DNA from: Pseudomonadota bacterium
GTDB taxonomy: Bacteria; Pseudomonadota; Gammaproteobacteria; Steroidobacterales; Steroidobacteraceae
Length of the DNA: 5,506 nt
NCBI GenBank assembly: GCA_021781775.1
Contig: JAJXWE010000144.1
Coordinates: 1-5,506, forward strand
Direction: 5' to 3'
Shown: positions 1-5,506 of the stretch, in pieces
Layout of the letters: every line of letters begins with the position of its first letter
Numbering within the stretch: the first letter of the stretch is position 1
Position numbers and translations under genes: made by a program
The notes under the pieces: model-generated
What the model was told of the DNA's origin: nothing
The model's input: only the letters and a program-made list of their open reading frames with translations
The model's database searches: none

Positions 1-645
1 GCAACGGTCGGAGCCGGCCTGCCGGTCGTGCACACGCTGCGCGATCTGCGCGAGACGGGCGATGAGATCGCGAGCATCGAGGGCATCTTCTCCGGCACGC
101 TGGCCTATCTGTTCAACGTCTACGACGGCACCGCGCCGTTCTCGGACATCGTGCGCGACGCCCGCCAGCGCGGCTACACCGAGCCCGATCCGCGCGACGA
201 TCTGTCCGGCATGGACGTCGCGCGCAAGCTGATCATTCTCGGGCGCGAGATGGGACTGGAGCTCGAACTGGCCGATGTGCGGCTCGAGAGCCTGGTGCCC
301 GCGGGCCTCGAGCGCGGAACGATCGAGGAGTTCATGGCTCGTCTGCCGCGCTCGGACGCGGCGCTGCGCGAGCGGTTCGAAGCCGCACGAGCGGCCGGCC
401 GCGTGCTGCGCTATGTCGGCCGCCTGCGCGCCGACGGGCAGGCCACGGTGGGGCTGGTCGAGCTCGACGCAGGGCACGCGTTCGCCAACATTGCGCTCAC
501 CGACAACGTCGTGCGCTTCGCCACCCGCCGCTACTGCGACAATCCGCTCATCGTGCAGGGGCCGGGTGCGGGCCCGGAGGTCACAGCCGGGGGCGTGTTC
601 GCCGATCTCCTGCGCCTGTCGACCTACCTGGGGGCACGCCTGTGA
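1..645 (+). CDS. thrA: Homoserine dehydrogenase, C-terminal part (probably bifunctional aspartokinase/homoserine dehydrogenase ThrA); 5' end outside window
   Basis: The frame is open from the first base and ends in TGA, giving the last 214 residues. Homoserine dehydrogenase reduces L-aspartate 4-semialdehyde to L-homoserine with NAD(P)H in the cytoplasm, at the branch point to threonine and methionine. The fragment begins in the motif VGAGLPVV. Then come the substrate-site stretch GIFSGTLAYLF (about fragment residues 28-38) and the family signature GYTEPDPRDDLSGMDVARKL (58-77), with the conserved Glu61, Asp72 and Lys76 of the active site. The tail, with LRYVGRL, GPGAGPEVTAGGVFADLLRL and a short end, matches the C terminus of E. 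coli ThrA closely as I remember it. Fusion to an N-terminal aspartokinase is usual for thrA heading a thrABC operon in Gammaproteobacteria, but that half is not visible here. The stop overlaps the thrB start by 4 bases, which suggests translational coupling. Any leader-peptide attenuator would lie outside the window. Confidence 0.95.
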   Translation, partial: ATVGAGLPVVHTLRDLRETGDEIASIEGIFSGTLAYLFNVYDGTAPFSDIVRDARQRGYTEPDPRDDLSGMDVARKLIILGREMGLELELADVRLESLVPAGLERGTIEEFMARLPRSDAALRERFEAARAAGRVLRYVGRLRADGQATVGLVELDAGHAFANIALTDNVVRFATRRYCDNPLIVQGPGAGPEVTAGGVFADLLRLSTYLGARL

Positions 646-1586
646 GCGCGCTCCGCTGGGCAACGGCCTTCGCGCCGGCTTCCTCCGGCAACGTCGCCAT
701 CGGGTTCGACATCCTCGGCTTTGCGGTGGACGCGCTCGGCGACCGAGTGACGGTGAGCCGCAGCGAGCGGCCCGGCGTCACGATCTCGGCGGTCAGCGGC
801 ATCGCCGGGGAGCTGCCGACCGATCCGGCGCAGAACACTGCCGGCCGGGCGCTGCTTGCCCTGTACGAGGCGCTCGCGCCGGAGTTTGGGTTCGAGATGC
901 GCATCGAGAAGGGCATCCCGCTCGGCTCCGGTCTCGGCGGCTCGGCCGCCTCGGCCGTCGGGGCGGTAGTGGCGGCCAATGCGCTGCTCAAGAGCCCGTG
1001 CGAGAAGCCCGAGTTGCTGAAGTTCGCGATGCAGGGCGAGGCTGTGGCGAGCGGCTCGATGCACGTCGACAACATCGCGCCCTCGCTCTACGGCGGACTG
1101 GTGCTGACCGTGGGTATCGAGCAGCCGCGCGTGAAGCGCATTCCAGTGCCGTCGGCAATTCGCGCTGTGATCATTCATCCGCACATGTTCCTTGCGACGC
1201 GCCAGGCGCGCGCCATCCTCAAGCGCGAAGTGCCCTTGGCGGATTTCGTCTGGCAGACCGCCAACCTCGCGGGTTTCATCTCCGGCTGCTACACGGATGA
1301 TCTGGACATGATCCGCGCCTCGTTCGAGGATGTGGTCATCGAGCCGCAGCGTCAGGCGTTGATTCCAGGCTTTGCGGCCGTGCGCGCCGCGGCGATCGGT
1401 GCCGGGGCGCTCGGCTGCTCGATCTCCGGGGCGGGACCGACGCTGTTCGCCTGGGCCCTCGAGACGCAGGCGGGCGAGGTGCTCGAGGCGATGCGTGCCC
1501 CGTTGCTCGCGGCCGGCACGCAGGTCGATGAGTGGATCGTCGATCTGCGCGGCAGTGAGGGTGCGCGCGTGGTGGCCAGCGGTTGA
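642..1586 (+). CDS. thrB: Homoserine kinase (GHMP kinase family)
   Basis: ThrB transfers phosphate from ATP to L-homoserine, making O-phospho-L-homoserine in the cytoplasm. The product is 314 residues, close to the roughly 310 of E. coli ThrB. Visible features in order: the N-terminal substrate and fold motif APASSGNVAIGFDILG (residues 11-26); the glycine-rich GHMP nucleotide loop PLGSGLGGSAAS (93-104); the QGE motif with Glu134, the probable Mg2+ ligand, followed by SGSMHVDNIAPSLYGG (137-152); and the C-terminal GHMP motif GCSISGAGPTLF (258-269). The GTG start is chosen because the protein then begins 10 residues before APASS, as in the family, and because GTGA overlaps the thrA stop by 4 bases. 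GGGGG at 630-634 is a weak possible ribosome site, so coupling to thrA translation is likely. This is the GHMP-type kinase, not the aminoglycoside-phosphotransferase-like ThrB of alphaproteobacteria and pseudomonads. No key motif is missing. Confidence 0.97.
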   Translation: MSALRWATAFAPASSGNVAIGFDILGFAVDALGDRVTVSRSERPGVTISAVSGIAGELPTDPAQNTAGRALLALYEALAPEFGFEMRIEKGIPLGSGLGGSAASAVGAVVAANALLKSPCEKPELLKFAMQGEAVASGSMHVDNIAPSLYGGLVLTVGIEQPRVKRIPVPSAIRAVIIHPHMFLATRQARAILKREVPLADFVWQTANLAGFISGCYTDDLDMIRASFEDVVIEPQRQALIPGFAAVRAAAIGAGALGCSISGAGPTLFAWALETQAGEVLEAMRAPLLAAGTQVDEWIVDLRGSEGARVVASG

Positions 1587-1596
1587 CGGAACGAGC

Positions 1597-1601
1597 GAGG
1601 G
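1597..1601 (+). promoter_or_regulatory. Ribosome binding site for thrC
   Basis: GAGGG lies 8 bases upstream of the ATG at 1610. It supports that ATG over the in-frame TTG at 1583, which overlaps the thrB stop codon. A second purine run (AAGGGG, 1603-1608) sits only one base before the ATG and is too close to act well. Confidence 0.6.
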
Positions 1602-1609
1602 CAAGGGGC

Positions 1610-2920
1610 ATGCGGTTTCGTAGCACCCGCGATGAGCGGCTGACGGTGGGATTCAGTGAGGGGCTCGAGCAGGGACTCGCGCCGGATGGGGGACTGTACG
1701 TGCCGCAGCAGTGGCCACAGCTGTCCCTGGGGGAGCTCACCGCGGCGGGGCGGCAGGGGCTCGCGCCGCTCGCCGAGCGGCTGATCGGGCCGTTCGCCGC
1801 GGGGGATGTGCTCGAGGGCGCGCTCGGGCCGATCTGCGCCGAGGCGTTCAATTTCCCGGCACCGCTGGTACCCCTCGAGGGCGATCGGCTCGGGGTGTTG
1901 GAGCTGTTCCATGGACCCACGGCGGCCTTCAAGGACTTCGGCGCGCGTTTTCTCTCGGCGTGCCTGACCCGGCTGCGTGCCGGACAGCCCCGGCCGCTCA
2001 CGATTCTGGTGGCGACCTCTGGGGACACCGGCGGAGCGGTGGCGGCGGCGTTTCACGGCCGGCCGGGCATCGAGGTCGTGGTGCTCTTTCCCAAGGGTTT
2101 GGTGTCCCCGACCCAGCAGCAGCAGCTGACCTGCTGGGGCGGCAACGTGCACTCTTTCGCGGTGCGCGGGACGTTCGACGATTGCCAGCGGATGGTCAAG
2201 CAGGCCTTTCTCGATGAGCGGCTGCGCGCGGCGCGTACGCTCTCATCGGCCAACAGCATCAATCTTGGCCGACTGCTGCCGCAGGCCTCGTACTACGCGG
2301 CGACGAGCCTCGCGCTCGCTGGTGCGGGCGGCGAGCCGGTGTCGTTCATCATCCCGAGCGGCAACCTGGGCAACGCGCTGGCGTGCATCTGGGCGCGCCG
2401 CCTCGGGTTGCCGATCGGCGAGGTGGTGCTGGCGCACAACGCCAACCGCACCGTTCCGGACTTTCTGGCTGACGGGCAGTGGCAGCCGCGCCCGAGCGTC
2501 GCGACGCTTGCCTCGGCGATGGACGTCGGCAACCCGAGCAACATGGAGCGGCTGCGCGCGCTGTATCCGCAGCTCGAGGAGCTGCGCATGGCGGTGAGCG
2601 CCTGCAGCATCGAGGACGAGGCGATCCGCGCGCGCATCGTCAGTGATTTCCGCCGCCTGGGACGAATCTGGTGCCCGCACACGGCGGTGGCCGCCGAGGC
2701 CTATGCGCGCTTGCCCGAGGCGCGCCGCAGAGCCGGGCGCTGGGTGCTGGTGGGAACGGCGCATCCTGCCAAGTTCCGCGAGATCATAGAGCCGCTGATC
2801 GGTCAGACGGTGCCGGTGCCGCCGACGCTTGCCGCGCTGTTTGCCCGCTCGAGTCAGTACCGCGAGATCGATGCCGATCTTGCAGCGTTGCGTGTCGCAC
2901 TCGCCGGCGAGGCGGCCTGA
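1610..2920 (+). CDS. thrC: Threonine synthase (PLP-dependent)
   Basis: ThrC converts O-phospho-L-homoserine and water to L-threonine and phosphate, the last step of the pathway, using pyridoxal phosphate in the cytoplasm. The product has 436 residues; E. coli ThrC has 428. The start MRFRSTRDERLTVGF aligns with the E. coli N terminus MKLYNLKDHNEQVSF, so the in-frame TTG at 1583, which would add nine residues, is less likely. Visible motifs: ELFHGPTAAFKDFGARF with Lys108 as the PLP Schiff-base lysine (E. coli Lys107); ATSGDTGGAV (135-144); SSANSINLGRLLPQ (212-225); the PLP-phosphate loop PSGNLGNALA (249-258); TVPDFLADGQW (281-291); AMDVGNPSN (303-311); PHTAVAAEAY (356-365) and GTAHPAKF (382-389). 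The similarity is to the enteric-type, shorter-lid threonine synthase. Four consecutive CAG codons (2114-2125, Gln169-172) replace a PLQEK-like stretch in E. coli. The gap to thrB is 23 bases and to the next gene 3 bases, so all are probably on one transcript. Confidence 0.97.
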   Translation: MRFRSTRDERLTVGFSEGLEQGLAPDGGLYVPQQWPQLSLGELTAAGRQGLAPLAERLIGPFAAGDVLEGALGPICAEAFNFPAPLVPLEGDRLGVLELFHGPTAAFKDFGARFLSACLTRLRAGQPRPLTILVATSGDTGGAVAAAFHGRPGIEVVVLFPKGLVSPTQQQQLTCWGGNVHSFAVRGTFDDCQRMVKQAFLDERLRAARTLSSANSINLGRLLPQASYYAATSLALAGAGGEPVSFIIPSGNLGNALACIWARRLGLPIGEVVLAHNANRTVPDFLADGQWQPRPSVATLASAMDVGNPSNMERLRALYPQLEELRMAVSACSIEDEAIRARIVSDFRRLGRIWCPHTAVAAEAYARLPEARRRAGRWVLVGTAHPAKFREIIEPLIGQTVPVPPTLAALFARSSQYREIDADLAALRVALAGEAA

Positions 2921-2922
2921 GG
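2919..2922 (+). promoter_or_regulatory. Ribosome binding site of the NERD gene, overlapping the thrC stop
   Basis: GAGG overlaps the last two bases of the thrC TGA. It is one base from the ATG at 2924, which is too close, but seven bases from an in-frame GTG at 2930, which is ideal. This spacing favours the GTG as the start actually used. Because the site overlaps the thrC stop codon, ribosomes finishing thrC could re-initiate here. Confidence 0.45.
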
Positions 2923-2923
2923 A

Positions 2924-3526
2924 ATGACCGTGAGGCAGCTACTGCGCCAGCCTTTTGTCCCCTGGGCGATCCTGGCACTGGCGCTCGTGCTGATCGTCTT
3001 GGCGGTGTGGCTGTTTCGCTGGCACCGTCGGCGCCGTGCGCGCCGGGCGCTGCACGGGGCGATCGCCGGGGTAGGCACGGAGCACTTGATCGACATGTCG
3101 GTGCCCGATGGCATGGGCGGCGGCTATCACGTCGATTTTTTGCTGTTCAGCGCCCACGGCATCCTGATCGTCGACGTGCGCCAGGTGCGCGGTAACATCT
3201 TCGGCGGCGATCAGATGGCCGAGTGGACCGTCATGGACGGGCCGCAACGCTTCACCTTCGTCAACCCGCAGAGCGGCCTGTACGACCGAGTCGCGGCGAT
3301 TCGTGCGATCGCCGGCGATGTGCCGATTGAGGGTCGGGTGGTGTTCACCGGCGGCGGGCGATTCCCGAAGGGATTGCCCAAGTGGACCGTGATGCTCGAG
3401 GAGTTCGGTGCGGAATTTCCCGCGCTCGAGCCGGATGTCACGGCCACCATGCTGGATCACTACCGCACTGGCTGGGAGCGGCTGCGCGCTGCGGTCCGTC
3501 CGAGCGCAATGGCGCACATGCGCTGA
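2924..3526 (+). CDS. Membrane-anchored NERD (nuclease-related) domain protein, function unknown
   Basis: The protein has 200 residues. Residues about 13-31 form one hydrophobic segment (AILALALVLIVLAVWLF), followed by a strongly basic stretch (RWHRRRRARR, 32-41). By the positive-inside rule this predicts an inner-membrane anchor with the rest in the cytoplasm. Residues about 43-130 read as a NERD domain: GVGTEHLID with Glu53, YHVDFLLFSAHGILIVDVRQ with Asp71 and Asp84-Val-Arg86, then the GNIFGGDQMAEWT motif and FVNPQSGLYDRVAAIRAI. NERD domains belong to the PD-(D/E)XK nuclease-like fold and usually read E-x-K where this protein has D-V-R, so catalysis is uncertain. The remaining 70 residues (VVFTGGGRFPKGLP onward) resemble the strand-rich end of single-domain NERD proteins. 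The gene starts 3 bases after thrC and is probably co-transcribed with it; no biochemical link to threonine is visible. The start may be the GTG at 2930, which has better Shine-Dalgarno spacing and removes only two residues. Confidence 0.85.
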   Translation: MTVRQLLRQPFVPWAILALALVLIVLAVWLFRWHRRRRARRALHGAIAGVGTEHLIDMSVPDGMGGGYHVDFLLFSAHGILIVDVRQVRGNIFGGDQMAEWTVMDGPQRFTFVNPQSGLYDRVAAIRAIAGDVPIEGRVVFTGGGRFPKGLPKWTVMLEEFGAEFPALEPDVTATMLDHYRTGWERLRAAVRPSAMAHMR

Positions 3527-3548
3527 GGCTGGGCGTGCCCGCTCAGCG
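3521..3548. terminator. Candidate bidirectional terminator hairpin between convergent genes
   Basis: CGCTGAG (3521-3527) is the exact inverse complement of CTCAGCG (3542-3548). Inside this 7-base-pair stem, GGG (3531-3533) can pair with CCC (3538-3540) around a CGTG loop, with an asymmetric internal loop (GCT opposite G) between the two stems. The left arm contains the NERD gene's TGA (3524-3526); the right arm contains the M20 gene's stop on the other strand (TCA, 3543-3545). The GC-rich hairpin sits where two convergent transcripts must end. Neither side has a run of T, so it is not a textbook intrinsic terminator. It could instead be a pause or RNA-stability element, or partly a by-product of both proteins ending in a CGC arginine codon and TGA. 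Confidence 0.45.
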
Positions 3549-5009
3549 GCGCGGGGCGCGGGCGTGGTCGGCGAGCACCAGCGCCACGCAGGCGGTGAGC
3601 TTCTCGGCGTAATCCAGATGCAGGAACTCGTTGGGCCCGTGGGCATTGGCGTGCGGACCGAGCACTCCGGTGATGAAGAACTGGGTGTTCGGAAAGCGTT
3701 CCCCCAGCATGCCCATGAACGGAATGGTTCCGCCGCAGCCGACGTGCACGGCGCCGTGCCCGTAGATGAGCCGCGAGGCCGCGTCGATCGATTTCTCGAG
3801 CCACGGTGCGAACGACGGGGCGTTCCAGCCCGCGGTGGGCGCACCCGGTGAGAAGCGGATCTCGGCGCCGTACGGAGGGTCGCGCTCGAGGGTGTCTTTG
3901 ACCGCCCGGGCCGCACGCACAGGATCGCAGGTCGGCGGCAGGCGCAAGGAGAGCTTAAGGGTCAGTGCCGGCAACAGCACGTTTCCGGCCGACAGGGTGG
4001 GGGGCAGACCATCCGCGCCGGTCACCGAGAGCGTCGCCTTCCAGGTGCTGTTGATCAACAGCTCAACCGGGTCGTCGCTGACCGCGCGCACGCCCTGTGC
4101 CCAGGGGAGCTTGCCCGCGACCGAATCGCCGAGTACGCGCGCGGCAGTGCGCATCTGCTCGAGCCGGTCCGCCGGGATGCTGACCGTGAGTTCCGGCGGC
4201 TTGAGCGTGCCGTCGCTCGGCTGCTCGATGCGCGAGAGCAGCTGCCCGACGATGCGAAACGGATTTGGCGCGATGCCGCTCGCCATGCCCGAGTGCACGC
4301 CTTCCTCCAGTACCCGCACGCTGAGCTCACCGACCAGGTTGCCGCGCAGCGAGGTGGTGCACCAGAGCTGCTCGTAGTTGCCGCACTCGGCATCCAGGCA
4401 CACCACGAGCGAAGGCTCCCCGAGCGCATCGCCGAGCTTCTCCAGGTGCGCGGGCAGATCGACGCTGCCGCTTTCCTCACAGGCCTCGATCAGGATCACG
4501 CAACGCGCGAGCGCCACGTGCTGCGCCTTCAGGGCGGCGATCGCTGCGAGCGAGCTGAACAGCGCATAGCCATCATCCGCCGCACCGCGCCCGTAGAGCT
4601 TGCCCTCGCGCAGGACCGGCTCCCAGGGTCCGAGGCCCGGGTGCCAGCCGGTGAATTCCGGCTGCTTGTCGAGGTGACCGTAGAGCAGCACGCAACCGGG
4701 GAGTTCGCCGGGCACATCGACGAGCAGCACCGGAGTGCGGCCCGGCAGGCGCATCAGCTCGACTTTCATGCCCGGGATCGCTTGCGTCCGGCACCAGTCG
4801 GCCATCAGCTGTACGGCCGCCTCCATGTGACCGTGCTGTTCCCACTGCGGATCGAACAGCGGCGACTTGTTCGGAATGCGTACGTACGCGGCCAGGCGCT
4901 CGACAATCGAGTCGCGCCAGGCGGCGGCGATGTGTTCACGGAGCTTGTGCACGTCCACCCGACATCTCCCGGGATTGGCGAGGGCCCGCAGCAACGGGGC
5001 GGCGGACAT
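3543..5009 (-). CDS. M20-family zinc metallopeptidase (dipeptidase / deacylase-like), substrate unknown
   Basis: The protein has 488 residues and no signal peptide, so it is probably cytoplasmic. It carries the complete co-catalytic metal site of M20 hydrolases. These are YGHLDKQP with His112 and the supporting Asp114; GRGAADDG with the metal-bridging Asp145; ACEESGS with Glu178 as general base and Glu179 as ligand; CLDAECGN with Asp206; and HGPNEFLH with His457. The lid or dimerisation domain runs from about 219 to 392 and includes EGVHSGMASG with the conserved His239 and SLRLPPT with Arg356. GCGGTIPFMG (424-433) is the usual glycine-rich substrate-side loop. Length and motifs resemble carnosinase/Dug1-like dipeptidases and proteins often named succinyl-diaminopimelate desuccinylase-like; the actual substrate cannot be read from sequence. 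The ATG at 5009 is chosen because GAAGGAG stands seven bases upstream. The gene converges on the thr cluster with 16 bases between stops and lies 80 bases downstream of tatD on the same strand. Confidence 0.93.
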   Translation of the reverse strand: MSAAPLLRALANPGRCRVDVHKLREHIAAAWRDSIVERLAAYVRIPNKSPLFDPQWEQHGHMEAAVQLMADWCRTQAIPGMKVELMRLPGRTPVLLVDVPGELPGCVLLYGHLDKQPEFTGWHPGLGPWEPVLREGKLYGRGAADDGYALFSSLAAIAALKAQHVALARCVILIEACEESGSVDLPAHLEKLGDALGEPSLVVCLDAECGNYEQLWCTTSLRGNLVGELSVRVLEEGVHSGMASGIAPNPFRIVGQLLSRIEQPSDGTLKPPELTVSIPADRLEQMRTAARVLGDSVAGKLPWAQGVRAVSDDPVELLINSTWKATLSVTGADGLPPTLSAGNVLLPALTLKLSLRLPPTCDPVRAARAVKDTLERDPPYGAEIRFSPGAPTAGWNAPSFAPWLEKSIDAASRLIYGHGAVHVGCGGTIPFMGMLGERFPNTQFFITGVLGPHANAHGPNEFLHLDYAEKLTACVALVLADHARAPRR

Positions 5010-5016
5010 CGCCGCG

Positions 5017-5023
5017 CTCCTTC
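5017..5023 (-). promoter_or_regulatory. Strong ribosome binding site for the M20 peptidase gene
   Basis: On the minus strand GAAGGAG ends seven bases before the ATG at 5009. It is the best Shine-Dalgarno match in the window and fixes this start over later in-frame candidates such as the GTG beginning VDVHKL at residue 18. Confidence 0.75.
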
Positions 5024-5038
5024 GCCGCCGGTGCGCGG

Positions 5039-5067
5039 ATTATGGGAATGGCCCTGCGTGTGCGCAA
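5039..5067 (-). promoter_or_regulatory. Candidate sigma70-type promoter for the M20 peptidase gene
   Basis: On the minus strand TTGCGC (5067-5062) and CATAAT (5044-5039) are separated by exactly 17 bases. The -10 element matches TATAAT at five of six positions, which stands out in GC-rich sequence; the -35 matches TTGACA only at TTG. Transcription would begin near 5032, giving a leader of about 23 bases that holds the GAAGGAG ribosome site. The -35 box lies inside the hairpin behind tatD, so the two elements share sequence. This is inferred from motif and position only. Confidence 0.4.
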
Positions 5068-5080
5068 GGGCGCACGGGCC
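5050..5080 (-). terminator. Hairpin downstream of tatD, possible terminator
   Basis: GTGCGC (5060-5065) and GCGCAC (5070-5075) form a perfect 6-base-pair stem around a four-base loop. Flanking GGCCC (5050-5054) and GGGCC (5076-5080) can extend it past a five-base bulge. It begins nine bases after the tatD stop codon on the minus strand. No T run follows in the minus-strand direction, so efficient intrinsic termination is doubtful, and read-through from tatD into the M20 gene remains possible. Confidence 0.35.
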
Positions 5081-5089
5081 GGGGGCGGC

Positions 5090-5506
5090 TCAGCCGTCGG
5101 CCTGCGGCAGGGCGAACAGGCGGCGCGCGGCCTGGGTGGTCGATGCGGCGAGCGCCTCGAGCGCCTCGCCGCGGGCGCGCGCGATCACGGCTGCGATATG
5201 CGCCAGGTACTGCGGCTCGTTGCGGCGCGAGGCCGGGCGTGGCTGAAGGTCACGCGGCAGCAGATAGGGACCGTCGGTCTCGATGAGGAGACGCTCGGCT
5301 GGAATACCCGCGACGAGCCGCAGCAGGTGCGCACCGCGGCGCTCGTCGCAGATCCAGCCGGTGATGCCGATCGCAAGGCCGAGGTCGAGGTAGCTGTCGA
5401 GCTGCTCCGGCCCGGCGGTGAAGCAGTGCGCCACGCCGCCGGCGAGCGTCGGCCAGTGCTCGCGCAGGATGGCGAGGAAGTCGGCGTGGGCGTCGCGCTG
5501 ATGGAG
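5090..5506 (-). CDS. tatD: TatD family metal-dependent DNase, C-terminal part; 5' end outside window
   Basis: The frame is open to the right edge and ends in TGA at 5090-5092, giving the last 138 residues; E. coli TatD has about 260, so roughly the first half is missing. TatD is a cytoplasmic Mg2+-dependent DNase of the amidohydrolase TIM-barrel fold, linked to DNA repair and, in some bacteria, to DNA breakdown. The fragment opens with LHQRDAH, carrying a metal-binding histidine at fragment residue 2. HCFT follows with the next conserved histidine at 27, then GITGWICDERRG (48-58) and LLIETDGPYLLPRDL (73-87) with the metal-binding Asp78, then SRRNEP (93-98). GITGW-CDERRG and the YLLPRDL variant are characteristic of TatD itself as opposed to the paralogues YcfH and YjjV, which supports the symbol. 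Genomic association with tatABC is common, but the upstream neighbour is not visible. The gap to the downstream M20 gene is 80 bases. Confidence 0.93.
   Translation of the reverse strand, partial: LHQRDAHADFLAILREHWPTLAGGVAHCFTAGPEQLDSYLDLGLAIGITGWICDERRGAHLLRLVAGIPAERLLIETDGPYLLPRDLQPRPASRRNEPQYLAHIAAVIARARGEALEALAASTTQAARRLFALPQADG

Noticed and set aside
275..1300. Plus-strand open frame (341 codons) overlapping thrA and thrB in another frame
   Set aside because: Its translation is Arg/Ala/Ser/Cys-rich with no domain signal and it crosses two well-supported genes in a different frame.
624..1604. Long minus-strand open frame (326 codons) opposite thrB
   Set aside because: It lies almost wholly antisense to a clear thrB, its translation is Arg/Ala/His-rich and low in complexity, and it matches no family I know. 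High GC content leaves such frames open by chance.
1583..1609. TTG at 1583 as the thrC start, overlapping the thrB stop
   Set aside because: It would add nine residues absent from the E. coli N terminus as I recall it. The ATG at 1610 has a GAGGG ribosome site at good spacing and aligns with the family start.
1583..1611. TTGACG at 1583 as the -35 box of an internal thrC promoter
   Set aside because: The hexamer matches TTGACA at five of six positions, but at 17-base spacing the -10 position reads GGGCAT, which is not a -10 box. The 23-base gap to thrB favours co-transcription.
2114..2125. Four CAG repeats as a variable short tandem repeat
   Set aside because: It is only four units inside thrC, encoding Gln169-172 in a surface-type segment. 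It is in frame and too short to suggest phase variation.
2939..3916. Minus-strand open frame (325 codons) spanning the convergent gene ends
   Set aside because: It is antisense to the NERD gene and out of frame with the M20 gene, with biased composition and no recognisable motif.
4293..5246. Plus-strand open frame (317 codons) opposite the M20 gene and tatD end
   Set aside because: It is antisense to motif-verified coding sequence, crosses an intergenic region, and shows no domain; treated as a GC-rich shadow.
1..5506. Defence system, mobile element or novel multi-gene system
   Set aside because: Every gene except the NERD protein is a recognised housekeeping family. No transposase, integrase, phage gene, long direct repeat or array was seen. 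A NERD domain alone next to thrC is not enough to claim a defence system.

Overview
This is a gene-dense chromosomal window of ordinary bacterial housekeeping type. Both strands are GC-rich, third codon positions are mostly G or C, and genes abut or overlap by a few bases. The order thrA-thrB-thrC with a GHMP-type homoserine kinase, and a TatD very close to the E. coli protein, point to a high-GC gammaproteobacterium (Xanthomonadales/Lysobacterales, Nevskiales or Steroidobacter-like). That placement is inferred from remembered family sequences; no database search was run.

Layout. Positions 1-3526 read rightward as one tight cluster: the C-terminal part of homoserine dehydrogenase (thrA, cut by the left edge), homoserine kinase (thrB, 4-base overlap), threonine synthase (thrC, 23-base gap) and a small membrane-anchored NERD-domain protein (3-base gap). 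Positions 3543-5506 read leftward: a full-length M20-family metallopeptidase and, upstream of it, the C-terminal half of the DNase TatD (cut by the right edge). The two blocks converge at 3527-3542. An imperfect palindrome there contains both stop codons and may act as a two-way terminator.

Function. ThrA, ThrB and ThrC carry out consecutive steps from aspartate semialdehyde to threonine: reduction to homoserine, phosphorylation, then conversion of O-phosphohomoserine to threonine. The NERD gene is positioned to be co-transcribed with them, but nothing in its sequence ties it to threonine synthesis. The M20 enzyme has a complete di-metal site and an unknown substrate. A plausible sigma70-type promoter and a strong Shine-Dalgarno sequence lie in the 80-base gap between tatD and the M20 gene, so it may be transcribed independently.

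No RNA gene, mobile element, CRISPR array or phage gene was seen, and no gap exceeds 80 bases. No new multi-gene system is evident. The points most worth a second look are the NERD protein's non-standard nuclease motif and operon position, and the palindrome built from the two gene ends.
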